This document shows positions 37,183 to 48,070 of a stretch of 64,000 nt of DNA, piece by piece. The notes beneath the pieces were generated by a model. The model had not been told where the DNA came from. It worked only from the letters and a program-made list of their open reading frames with translations, and searched no databases. The DNA lies in contig CM036622.1 in the NCBI GenBank assembly GCA_020746105.1, positions 16,225,987-16,289,986 of the forward strand. Direction: 5' to 3'. Position 1 is the first letter of the stretch, and every line of letters starts with the position of its first letter. The position numbers were made by a program, and so were the translations under genes. Origin of the DNA: Trogon surrucura (lineage: Eukaryota > Chordata > Aves > Trogoniformes > Trogonidae).

Positions 37183-37245
37183 CAGTTTTATATGTGGAGA
37201 AAACTGAGCTAAAAGTGACTTTCACAACTGTAAATTAAGATGTGA
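37183..37245. repeat. Ancient MIR/CORE-SINE-like relic
   Basis: The + strand pattern 'ttttatatgtggagaaaactgag' followed by 'aagtgactttcacaactg' matches the antisense MIR-type core (tttacagatggggaaactgagg ... aagtgacttgcccaagg). It is short and diverged. A 16-base A run at 37,542-37,557 lies 0.3 kb downstream and is probably unrelated. Confidence 0.4.
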
Positions 37246-38411
37246 AACTTGAAAAAGAGGAGTCTTTCTTAGCTCTTCTTTTTTTCTTTTTTTAGATGAA
37301 ATGAAATCTTAATTATCCAGCGTGGTCAAGATCTGTTCCCAGAAAGACTCATGACTGTTACATTGCCTGCCTTCCTGCCTGGAAATTTAGGATATAAACT
37401 TCTGAAATCACACCATTCCTTTTCTTCGCATGTTGCTGATAAGAAATTCCAAAGACATTTTCTCTCATGTAGAATAAATTCAAATGGAGAACACAATGCT
37501 ACTAAATGAAAAAGACAACATTTCTTATTAATTTGTGGAAGAAAAAAAAAAAAAAAAGACAGTGGAGCTGCCTTGAAATCCTACAGTCCTGAAGTGATTT
37601 GGTTGGCTGAGTGTTCAGAGAATTTTTGGCTGGCTGCTCAGACTAAAACACACTGTGGGAAGGCAGAGAAATTGCTGGTTGCACAGTCCAGGATTTTCAA
37701 ATGCAAAGGGACAGGTATTAAAATAACTTGTCTGTCCCTGTTACTCTGTTTGAATCTCCCTGAAAATACAGGGCGATTCACACTCTCTCACACAAATATG
37801 CTTTATACAGACACATCAGTAACTGCTGCAGCCGGACTTGCCGAGGAAAAATGCACATCATAAAGCTGTTTTGATATGTGGCACTTTTACTAAGGTGGTC
37901 TCCGCAGAGGTCCGGGATTGAGTAAGGACTGAATAAGTGTGAAAACTGAAGTGCCTTGGTATTCAAAATGGTGCTCACTCATCCTTGGTCAGAGCTGAAG
38001 GCAGGCAAACTCTGAGGAGCAGGCACTGCTCGTAGTACTGCAAGTGCCTACAGACAAACATGGGATTTTTGTTTTGGATGTTTGCTTCTGAGAAGAGCCC
38101 AAACAAAAGGAAAGTATCATCATGGTGTATAATTTGTGCTGCCACTGCAAGACTTCAAAATGTTGTGCCACTGCAAGACTTCAAAATGTTGCACTTTTTC
38201 CTGCTGTCTTACTGTAACACAATCATTATTCTATGTAATCTATATCATGTTTGTATTGCAGAAACTGCCGTACCGTAAACCTGACACTCTGAGAGCAACT
38301 CAGACATATTTAAGTGGGATAAAAACAACCTTCGATAAAACATGAGAGCAATGGAAATCTTCCACAATACATTACACGCAAGAACAATAAGTAACAAATC
38401 CCTTTAAAATA
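37246..38411. other. Unique sequence, no gene seen
   Basis: Contains the poly(A) run at 37,542-37,557 and the 26-bp tandem duplication listed separately. Nothing else is recognised. Confidence 0.5.
38141..38192. repeat. 26-bp perfect-to-near-perfect tandem duplication
   Basis: The unit beginning GCCACTGCAAGACTTC occurs twice head to tail (38,141-38,166 and 38,167-38,192) and differs only at the last base. The near identity means the duplication is recent compared with the decayed repeats around it. It may be polymorphic in the species. Confidence 0.95.
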
Positions 38412-38540
38412 TTCTCAGGCCAAAGACCGTTCAGGTCAGGACCCTCCTGTGCTATGGGCTGTAAAAGCATTTAGCAAATGACTGTTCTTTCCCCAAAGAC
38501 TTAAGTAGACGAACCAGTCAGCTGGGGGGGAAAGGAGAAG
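38412..38540. repeat. Ancient sauropsid SINE-like relic
   Basis: The + strand follows a repeat common in turtles and archosaurs: 'tgtgctatgggctgta', then a 'aaatgactgttctttccccaaag' block, then 'tagacgaaccag', then a G-run and 'aaaggag' block. It probably derives from the same broad MIR/CORE-SINE-related group as the relics at 9.8 and 37.2 kb, but represents a more upstream part of the unit. Name uncertain. Confidence 0.5.
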
Positions 38541-39000
38541 GACATAATGCCGCAGAAGGAAGCAGATTAATGGGAGATAGTAACGTAGCTTCCAACATAA
38601 ATATTTCTATTGAAATTGGTTTTTATTGTATTTGAAAGCCAAGTGTTACAAGTTCATGCTTGTGCTTGGACCTTGTCAGACAAACCAGTTTCAGACTCAC
38701 CTTGTAAGGATATTGAAATGAAAGAAGTAAATAAAATGCTTTAACTAAAGAATAGTCTCATATGTATAAACAGTTTCAAGAAGTATTTTGCATGTTTGCA
38801 AAAATTGATGACATTTTAAACAAAATTTCACTCATATCATAAATGCCAATGATACTACCTTACAGCTAGCCATAATGAGAGGAGGCTGGTCTCAGTATGC
38901 TGTGCATTCCTAAAGTTTTTGTTCTCAGTTTAACTTAAATGGTGCCTTGATGACTGTCTCACTTCTATTCAGCTTATTCAGATTTTTTTTCTGTAGAAGA
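38541..39000. other. Unique sequence, no gene seen
   Basis: Nothing recognised. Confidence 0.5.
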
Positions 39001-39098
39001 GTGACATGGCTTAGTGGTAGACCTGGCATTGCTAGGTTAACAGTTGGACTTAATGATTTTATAGGTCTTTTCCAACCTAGGTGATTGTATGATTCTAA
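39001..39098 (+). mobile_element. CR1 LINE 3'-end fragment
   Basis: It carries the standard CR1 tail: 'gtgacatggcttagtggtag', then 'ggttaacagttggact', then 'taggtcttttccaacctagg', ending in decayed terminal repeat units 'tgattgtatgattct'. Only the 3' UTR is kept and no RT coding remains. The orientation is + and divergence moderate. Confidence 0.9.
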
Positions 39099-42000
39099 AA
39101 TGTATAGATTTTTGTGTGAAGTCAATGGAAAGACCAAACAATGCCACTGTACAAACCAACAATGAGCAGTAAAAGAACACAACAGAACAATGTTCATTTC
39201 AAATGGAAATTTCAGTTAAGTAGGGCAATGACAAAACAAACCAGCTGTTTGGGTTAAAATGAGAATATACCCAGAGATGAAAGCCATCTGCAACAGAAGA
39301 GGGAGCCCTCACTGCGCCGGCCCCTGCCGGCCCGGAGAGGTGGGTTGCCTCTCCAGCTAAGGCTCTAGAGGTGGTGGGGCCCATTTCATCCCTCTTTATT
39401 TTCACTCCTGAATACGACTGAATGCAATTTTCATATTACTCCTTACACAAAGCTATAGCAGAATGCTCCACAGCAAATTACAGTCAGATATGTGCAATGG
39501 ATGAAACTTGGTAACATTTACCAAGCCTAGCTGTGAGAGGGATGCTTTCCTGAGTTAGGAAGGCACATTTTATCCCCATAGCAGTAAGTCTGTTTCTTCC
39601 TATATTTGCAAAAACCCTAAACACATTTGGAAAAGCACTACAGCACAAATACTGACAAATATCAACTGTGTTTATGACAACCAGAATGCAGACTGAAGGC
39701 TTGATGTAAAACTCACTGAATTTATTAGAAGACTCTGACCTCGTTGGGTTGAATGAAACAGTGACGGTGTGTTTTCGCAAACCTCCTCAGAGTAGCTGTT
39801 ACCCCTACACATCAACCTTTCTTTTTTAAATAAGCTGTTACATGTGACTAAGAAAATAGTCAAAGGTTAACATGGATAAATAGCTACGTTTTATCCTCCA
39901 TAGATAAACAATTACGCCTGAGGTCTCAGTTACAGACGCCCTAGTGGTATTCTTTGTTTGCTTACTTGTTCGTATTGTTTTGAAGATAAATGCTTCCAAA
40001 TACACATAAAAGAATGAAACACTTAAGATTCAGTATGATCTTCTTAAAAGAGGGCCAGAAAGCATCTGACTCCAAGTTAGGGATGTTAAAGGCTTGCTGT
40101 GACGTAGGTGTTGAGTGCTATCATGAGATGCCCTAGGGTATCTTTCCTCAACACCACACATCTCTACAGAAGGAGACCAGAAATTATGTTTCAACCCATG
40201 AATTGTGCCCCATCAGTCAGCAGTATCTGCAGGACTGCTCACAAACCTGGGCCAGATCCCATGATGAAACAGTAACTTGCAGCAGCAACGGATCTATGGC
40301 GTGTTTACCAGTCGAGCATCTGCTTAATCTTTTCTTGAACCAATGCCACCCACTTGGAGCACAACCAAGGATGTATTGGAGGGTAACAGAATACAGGTTC
40401 AATTACCACTCTTTACTCTCTCTTACATGAAATAATTGTCACTAACCCCTAAGGTCCTAGGGAAGGTGGTGCACTGTTCATCCATGCAGCAAAAAATTTC
40501 AAAAAAACCCCTGTAAAAACTGTTAAAATAAGTCACTTAAAAATATCCTTCCATACTATACTCCACACCATTCACTTAAGGAGTTAGGTTATAGGAGCAT
40601 TATTCCAAAAGTAATTGCAGAACTGAATATCTGCCCTAGAGGCTGAATTCAGGAAGTAGAGCCAGGGAGAAGTATGTTGAGACATCATGAAGGAGAACTT
40701 CTACATGTGCTGATAGGACCTAACTTTTCTGTATTTTATATATATTTATGTTTTATATTTTGTATTTTTTATTTTACATATAGATGTTTATAAAAATGAT
40801 ACATTTATAAAAATACTTATATCCCTATGGTTGCTTGAACTGGTTATTATGGCTTTTTCTCTTTTCCAACCACACAAGTTTCAGTATCTTAGAAACTCAC
40901 GGAAACCAAGGGAATTATCATCTACAAAGACTTTGAATGTTGTAGTCATTCCCAAGGTTCAGCTTTTAGATGGACTAAAACTATGTGGGAATAGAGAGTC
41001 CACAACATATGGGCCAGGCCCATTAGTTGGGCAAGTACTATGCTGAAAATCGCAGATGTTTTTAACTCCTCCTCTAGATTCAGTCTCCCGCTATTTAGCT
41101 GCATAGTTGCACCTTTCTGTTTTTTTCTTAGATGGACAGATTTCCTTTTTTTTTTTTTTTGTCTTGTTTGACATGCTCACATCTGACTTGTATACCAGTC
41201 CATCTTTTGAAGTACTGTCTGAGGTCACTGACATAAAAAGGTTTTTTGCATCTGGCACCTGTGCAGATGCAAAGGTCCTTGCCAGTTTTTGATACATATG
41301 AAAGTTTCTCCAGAAGCATGAATCCAAAAATAATTTTATCAGAACCATATTGGATTGTTGAAGGCTGAGTGGTGTTACATAAAAAAAGATGACACAAGGA
41401 CCTTTGTAACAGATTTGTTGTTCTTCTCTGATCCGAACTCTAAGCATGGATCACCAATGTGATATACACAGTACATTCCTGCCATTACTTGCACGATAGA
41501 CACTAGTTCACACTTGCCTGAAGATGTCCAAAGCTGTGACTTATAGCAGCCATTTGGATTTCTCTGTCTGAACAGGCAGCTTGTGGGGCCAAACAGCAAC
41601 ACTATGTTTCATCGGTGTGTGTGGAACTGTCCTGACTTTCATCCCTTAGCAGCTGGATTACCAAATCGTTTTGAGACGCACACTTTCCTGGTGCATACTT
41701 CTCAGCAAAACTTATTTCTACTCATTATTTATGGTAACTCCTTTTTGGTGGTGCCTTGTAAAGCAGCAAGTAATCCATTGTGAATTCCATACGTACCATG
41801 ATCAACCTTAAGGACTTCTACAAGAATGAAATACTTCACTTCCATAATCAAATCCTTGGGTTCCCTGTTGTTTAATTTGTGACCCCCAAATAACACTGAT
41901 CTGTGCCCACTAGATGTATCAATTCCGTCAAGAGAAGATCTAGCAAAAACCTTGGAGGAATTACATGTTAGCATAAGTATATGGGACAAATCCAGAAATA

Positions 42001-45000
42001 GAAACATGGCTTGATTTAGACATCTTTTTCTGTAACTTACATTTTTGTTCTTTCTCCGTCCAAATCGAGCTTTTCCTTGCTAGCTAAGTCCAGAGTACTT
42101 TCACCAGCTCTCTTTAGGTATTTATCTCCACGCTTGTAAGAATTTTTCCGCCCTATAACATTTTTTTCTGTAACTAACCAGTTCACTGTCACTGATCATA
42201 CACCAAGATGATATGATTTCTTACAAATTGGCACTGCTTTCTTGAATTTCATGTCCTACCTCCTTAGGGACCTTTACAACCCCTTCCACTCCCACCAAAT
42301 GGTCCTCCTGTGTTCTTCATATTGTCTTATCAGTACCCTTGGTACCTGGTACTCCCTGCCAATCCATCCTGGGGACAACCTGGATAAGTAGTTCTTCAAG
42401 TGCAATGCACCTAATTAGCTCTCCCGAACTTCTCATTATCATTGAAGAAAACTCTTAGGTAACAAATGGGTTAGCTGTTCAAATGCCTTCCTTCTTTGTC
42501 TTTTATGCACGCCCTTGCTAAGTCATTACCAAGCTCAGTAGAGGAGGCTTTACAATATCAATTATACTGGTTGGATTTTTTTTTCATTAGCTTTGTTTTT
42601 CACTTCCTTTATCAAGCATTCAGAAGTCATGGCACCCATGTGTTCCTTAGTTCAATTCCCAAGGAGATAATAGAAGACCAGCTGATACACAGAAGCCTAA
42701 AGGCGTCCCAGATGAGTATTTGCAGCCACAGATGCTCCCATAATCTCAGCTGCCACCATCAGTTATAATTGCACAATGGTCTGATGGCACCACAGTTTCA
42801 TTTTGCTTCTCTAAAGGTAAAATATCACCTTTTTTACCTAGTAAGCACGGCAGAGACAAAATTCATGCTCTGTCCATATGGACTCTGTCCATAGGCTCCA
42901 TGTTCCTTCTTAACAGTATCTTATAGAAAAAAAACCCAAACAAACACAACAAAAAACTGCTAGGGATTGAGTTATTAGTAATACCTTGGGATTTACATCA
43001 TGTCCTTAGATGAGTGCTGGCCGTTGCAACAAACATTCGTTTAAGTGTGCAGAAATCCTCCCAAGCTCAGTGGGATTCTGAATTTCTCTTGTCTGATAGC
43101 TGATGTTTCAAATCCTGCAGGATGTTTTTTCTTCCTTTCAGCACATGATGCTTTTCGTTAAGGAAGGTAAGTTCCGATTCTGAGTCTCAAGCATTTTGCA
43201 GTTTTACATGGGCTGATGTCTCCAGACCATGCAATAGCCGGTATCTGGGAGGCCCTTTAGGCCAGTCTGTTTTAATAGCTGCTGATGTGGATCCACATAT
43301 CCCTAGGGGATCTGCACATCCTACCGTTTCTGGTAAAGCTTCCATCTGAAAAAGCAATTCTGTTTCAGATTGACATCTTTACCCCCATATAGCCAAGAAT
43401 TGTCATCCAGCTTGGGATCTGCCTGGGAACCAGAGTCTCTCTCTTATGTCTATGGCAAGTAACTCAGAGTTGAAACTCCTCTATTTTTTCACTCAGTTAA
43501 TTAGCAGTCTCTCCAAGCGTGTGTCTGTACGTGAGGCTGGCAATTAACAGCTGCTACTTTTAATAAGACCCTAATTCCCGCTTTCACATTTGTAAATATA
43601 TAAATACATCTGTTGTAGTCTTATTCATCATGTTATTGACCTTCACCAGCAGATTGTAAAATACTCTGTGTTAAATTGTTTTTTGACCTTCTTCTTGTGC
43701 AGGATTTGCCCATTTTTCCATAGTTTCCTCTTTACTGTTGAATTTACATATGGTACAGAAGTTGTCAAAGGATCTCCTGGGCAAAATGTAGGGAAATTGA
43801 TGACAGACTCCTTAATGTACAAAATTACAGTTTCCCTTTCCTATAGTACAAGCTTCACTTCCCATGGCAAAATGTTACACGAAAAGTTTTTAAAGCTCAT
43901 CTGGTCATAGGAATCAGTGCAGTTTTTGCTGCTGTCTCAGAAACATTGATTTGGTCTAGAGCATTTTAAAATGTTTTGTTTCGATTTTTTTTTTTTAATC
44001 ACAGGTGACTTTTCTAAAAATAAATCTGAGCCGTAGGCTCAGTCGAAAAAATGATAAATAGAATTTGACCAGAAAATCCACTTTCAACGCTCTCCCCTCA
44101 CACTATTTTCTTTCCTCTTTACAGTCTAAAGGAAGGGTCTGACTGATCTTTCATGAACTGTAGGGAAAACAGGAGAATCTTGAATAGAATTTATACAAAG
44201 TATTCAATCCCCTCCTATGAGGACTTAAGAGGCATAGTCATTTCACTTGAAGATGGGAGACAGGTATGAAAGGATTATTCAGAGTTCTTTCGACGATTTA
44301 AGAAAGGCTGCCCTACTTAACAGGATAGTTAGCCTTTCTGCTGCTTGAAGTGGAGAATATAAAATAAAAAAATACCCAGTGAGCCTTACGAAGCCAGGAA
44401 TTATGAGGAGTTCCAGTGGAGAGCAGCTAAGAAATCAATAAAATGTTCCAGAAGTTCCTCCAAGCCCCATGAGGAAGGAAGCTTCTGAGGAGGAAGAAAA
44501 AAGGACCTAATGTCCAACTTCTGACAGGAGCTCACAAGACAGAAACATGGACTTCAGACTCTTCTGACCTCGACATCTAACTTCTTAATGGGAGAGAGAA
44601 TTAACGGAATGGGAAAACCAGGACTGTTTTCTCTGGCAGCACTAAGGGAGAGAGTCACACTTGGAGATGCTGAATGAGGCACCGCTGCCATACCTGCCCA
44701 ACTCGTACTTACCACCACAGTGGCTACACCTCCGGTCGGTCCATAGCACAGGAGAGATCAAGGTGCTGCGCAGTACGGAACAGTCTTCAGGGGCGATGGT
44801 GGTCACCCCTCAGCATTCCTGGTGCCATCTCATCGCGCTTTGGGCTTGCAGGACCTCCGCATCCAGATCTCACTCTCCTTCCTTAGCTTCAAGTGTGCAG
44901 CAGGAGGAAAGGTCTTCTAGGATTGCCTTGGACCAGGGTGCAAGGTCAGTGCTGAAGACCAAGCTGCCGTGAGATTAACGGAGGGGCTGACCTCCTGACC

Positions 45001-45160
45001 TGCAGAAAGGCATTTAGGAGAGCGTGACCCACAGAAGGCAGCATGGATGGCCTAGTTTTGTCACAGGCGCTGTACCCCGGCAGTGAATTCAGCAATGTGG
45101 GAAAGGCGGCTTTAGGCATTTTAAATAAGCAAAGAGAACAGCGCTGGAGCTTTGAAAACT
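39099..45160. other. Unique sequence, no gene seen
   Basis: No exon supported over 6 kb. Noted: a 15-base T run at 41,146-41,160, a TA-rich stretch at about 40,730-40,820, and a GC-richer patch at about 44,660-45,000 whose 103-codon + frame shows no domain. A small CpG-bearing GC patch lies at 39,310-39,340. Confidence 0.45.
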
Positions 45161-46469
45161 GATTAAGCGAGCTGAACGCAGGGCTGAGTCACTCTGTATT
45201 TGTCTCTCAGCGTGCATGTGGACATATATAGATACATATTTTTGTATGCGCGTGCGTGTGTTTGAGTGAGGATGTGAAAAAAAATAGAAGCATACAGTTC
45301 CGAAAGCCGCTGCAATATCGAATTGTGAGCTGAAGCTGTCACATCATATGAAACAGACCCAGCGAACACGTGAAGACGCAGTCATAGATATTTTAAAACT
45401 TCTCTTCAGCATTTCGCTCACATTTGGTAGCATTTAAATCTGATATCCATTAGGGCTTTTTTTTTTTCCCCTGAAACCAGCATCACCCTTTTGAAGCAAC
45501 GTTTGATGAAAATGCAAAAAATTCTTGGCCAGCAAAAGATTTTTTTATCTCTCAAAGTCATAACATTCAGCTTCATGCCGTGAATAAACACGCTGATGTT
45601 CTGAATAAAAGAAGGATTAGGAAGATTAAAATGCACACCACTAGACCTGCTGAAAAAAGGCTCAAGTACGATATAGCCTGCTGCACGGCTTTGCCTTGAG
45701 GATCACAGCTGAAACCATTCTCGTCTTTTACTTTCGGGTAGTTCAGAGAGATGTTGTGTCCAGATCCCTCGCTCCGAGTTTTTTCATAAAAGTTGCAGCA
45801 AAACGGACATTGCAAATAGAGTGCTGCTGAGTGAATGATCAAATTTTACTTTATTTATTTATTTTTGTTATTATAGGCAGATGTTGCCTCAGGAAGTTGA
45901 AGCAAGGAATCAGGAACTGACAGATTAATAATTAAATCGGGAAAGTTGGCAGGCCTCCTGCTACTTCCTCTAATACGTAGCATCTATGAATGGAAGTGTG
46001 CAGTATCCCAGTGGCTCTCCTTCCGAACTGGCTCATCCATTACCGGGTAATGATTTTCCGTCGAGGCAACGGCAAAGCGCAGGGCCTATTACACCAGCTA
46101 CATAAAGTTAAAAAGACATTACGAATAAAATGTTCACCATGGCTTTTACCAACATTTCTACACACGGCTGCTAACGCTGACACGTGTTTATTGCACTTAA
46201 TAATGTTTATGTAACTCTTCCTTGAGCTCATTACAGCTGTCAAAAATCTGAACAGACTGTATTTTTGCCTTCTGAGAGACTTTGCAGTCACTAAGCCAAG
46301 ATGAACTGGGGCCAGAGGAGGCCGAAGGCCCCATCAGCCACTGAGCTGCTGGGACGGAAACCTTGCTCAGATCATCTGTCCCAACCTGAGCACCGTCACA
46401 CCTTTCCTCTCTCTTTTGGGATTTCTTCCCCAGCAGGAAAGCCAACATTTCTCTCTGCATCCTCCCAGA
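45161..46469. other. CpG-island shore upstream of promoter
   Basis: CpG frequency rises here while sequence is still AT-rich, for example around 45,300-45,385 and 46,040-46,080. TAATTAAAT-type motifs lie near 45,925. This looks like upstream regulatory or shore sequence of the island at 46.5 kb. The minus-strand frame that enters from the island and ends at 46,197 is judged a composition artefact. Confidence 0.4.
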
Positions 46470-46850
46470 GCTGCCCGTGGGGCCCAAACGCCCGCGGAAG
46501 GGGAGCCAGAGCCACCCCAGCCCGGGCGTCGAAGCGCGGGGCAGCAGAGCAGGGCTCTCAGCGGGTGCCCGGCTCGGACTTCGCCGAGAGGAAAAACTTG
46601 ATCCGGAGGCTGGAGGCAGAGCACTGAGCGAGTAACACCGCGGCCTGCAGCGGGTCGGTGCTGCAGGGTGAGGGGGCGACAGAGGGCAAGAACGATGGGG
46701 ACTGAGACGACGACTCCCCGGACGCGGCGGCACCGCGCTCCTGCTCGGTTTGGGAGGCGGCCTCCAGCGCCCTGGGAGCGAGCCCGGAGGGGACGGCCGT
46801 GCCCCCCTCCCCACCCCGCACCTGCCCAAGCCGCAGAGCCCGGAGCGCGG

Positions 46851-46863
46851 AAAATGGCGGAGG
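46851..46863 (+). promoter_or_regulatory. YY1-like AAAATGGCGG element
   Basis: AAAATGGCGGAGG matches the YY1 consensus (AAnATGGCGG) in the orientation usually found just downstream of + strand transcription starts in CpG-island promoters. If so, the main start lies slightly upstream and the direction is rightward. Its ATG need not be a translation start. Confidence 0.55.
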
Positions 46864-46987
46864 GGGCCCCTCTCCCCGCTCCCCCCCCCCCCCCCCGCCA
46901 CCCCCGGGGCGGGAACGGCGGCGCGCGCCCCCTCTTCCCCCTCCCGCGCGCGGCAAGGGGGCGCGCGAGCCCCCGGCGGCCCCGCCA

Positions 46988-47016
46988 GGGGGCGGGGCGG
47001 GGCGGGGCGGGGGGGG
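46988..47016 (+). promoter_or_regulatory. Tandem GC boxes / G-quadruplex motif
   Basis: Five G runs (lengths 5, 4, 4, 4 and 8) are separated by single C bases. This gives overlapping Sp1-type GC boxes and a textbook short-loop G-quadruplex on the + strand, about 70 bases before the putative splice donor. Such motifs at first-exon/intron junctions are common in GC-rich promoters. Confidence 0.85.
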
Positions 47017-47694
47017 TCCGGGGCTGCCGCCGCCGCTGCCGGCTGCACTGGCGGGGCGGCGGCGGCGGGAGCGGGCGGCTGCGGAGGTAAAGCGGCGCCG
47101 GCAGCGGCTCGGGGCAGGGCTCCTCTCCTACCGCGCAGGGGGAAGGCGGGGAGGGGAGCGGGGCGCGCTGCCGGCTGTCCTCCTTTCGCAGCCCCGGCTG
47201 GTGCGGCGCCTCCTTTCCCCCCCTCTCCGCCTCCTCTCTCCCCCCACCCCCCCCCCCCCACCCCGCTGCATATTCCGCGCGTGTCCGCGCCCATGCGAGG
47301 CCGCCCTGCCCCGGCCCAGCGCGGGGTGCGCGGGCGGCGGGACCAGGAGCGGGGCCGGGCGGCGCGGTCGTTCTTTTCGTGTTCGCCCGTTAGCGGCTGT
47401 AATTCCGCCCGGGCGCTTTATTTCCCTTCTGCTCTGCGGACAAAAGCGCACCCGAGACGCGGTGGAGGCGCGATGCGGGGATACAGAGTCACGCGTAGGA
47501 AGCGCTTAAACTGTGCTCGGGACCCTGACAGCCTCGGAGCCGGGGCGACATAACCCTGCTGCTGCCGCCGCTGCCGCCGAGCTGTCCTGCCTACGGTCGT
47601 TCGCCTAAATGAGCAGTCGTTTGGACGGAAAAAAAAAAAATAAAAAAAAGACTTAGACATTTACTTAAAACGAATGGGTCTTGGCGGCCCTCGC

Positions 47695-47698
<4 letters not shown>

Positions 47699-47727
<29 letters not shown>
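47699..47727. repeat. 29-base poly(A) tract inside the CpG island
   Basis: An uninterrupted run of 29 A follows 'cgctgtt' within the GC-rich island. A shorter A-rich tract lies at 47,629-47,648. No retrocopy body or target duplication is recognisable beside it. It could be a nucleosome-excluding element or a slippage expansion. Its length is prone to sequencing error. Confidence 0.9.
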
Positions 47728-47729
<2 letters not shown>

Positions 47730-48070
47730 GGTTCGGAGCGTGAAAGCAGAATCCCAAGGATGGTGCGCTCGGCTGAATGAAATTCCTGTGCAGAGAGAGC
47801 CACGGTGCGCGTTGGGTTTCTCTTAGCCGGCTACCTCTTTCATCTTCGTGCGTCTCGGGTAGTTACTTTCTTCAGTAACTCGCTGCAGGGGCGGCTCTTA
47901 CTGCTTCTTTTTGCAAGTGAAATTTGGTGCCACCGCGGCTGCGGCAGCTCCTGCCGGGCGGGGGGACGCGGGCGGGAGCCGGTGGCTGGGAGCACCGGGG
48001 CGGGGGTGGCTCCCGGGGAGCGAGGGGCTGGGGCAGCCCCCCTGCGCTCTGCCGGCCGGTGAGAGCGTTT

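Larger units (their letters stand above)
46690..47086 (+). other. Putative first exon of an unidentified + strand gene
   Basis: A plausible splice donor, GCGGAG followed by GTAAAG, lies at 47,086/47,087 near the centre of the island. The upstream start is not determined; 46,690 is only a guess. An ATG at 46,854 inside the YY1-like site stays open to the donor and beyond it to the TAA of the GTAAAG. The translated residues are Pro/Arg/Gly-rich and match no family I recognise, so a non-coding 5' UTR exon is equally or more likely. A second weaker donor, CCGGCCG followed by GTGAGAG, lies at 48,058/48,059 and could end an alternative exon. Transcript data are absent. Confidence 0.35.
46470..48070. 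promoter_or_regulatory. CpG island, TATA-less (possibly bidirectional) promoter
   Basis: GC content and CpG density jump sharply between about 46,470 and 48,070, far above everything else in the window. The core (46,690-47,400) is almost wholly G+C. It includes tandem GC boxes (GGGGCGGGGC, about 46,988-47,016) expected to bind Sp/KLF factors, a YY1-like site, long C runs (about 46,878-46,895 and 47,241-47,264) and no convincing TATA box. Vertebrate islands of this kind mark promoters of broadly expressed or developmental genes. Base skew changes direction here (A-rich to the left, T/G-rich to the right), which supports transcription starting at the island, rightward and perhaps also leftward. 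All long frames through it on both strands are Gly/Pro/Arg/Ala-rich composition effects. Confidence 0.9.

Noticed and set aside
44661-44972. 103-codon + frame in a GC-rich patch near the promoter shore
   Set aside because: No domain, and an overlapping frame in another phase. Base composition explains it.
46197-47294. 365-codon minus-strand open frame across the CpG island
   Set aside because: The length comes from extreme GC content, where stops are rare. The residues are low-complexity Gly/Pro/Arg/Ala and similarly long frames run on the other strand. No domain is visible.
46750-47553. 267- and 236-codon + strand frames in the CpG island
   Set aside because: Same composition effect, and mutually overlapping in different phases. 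They also read through the likely splice donor.
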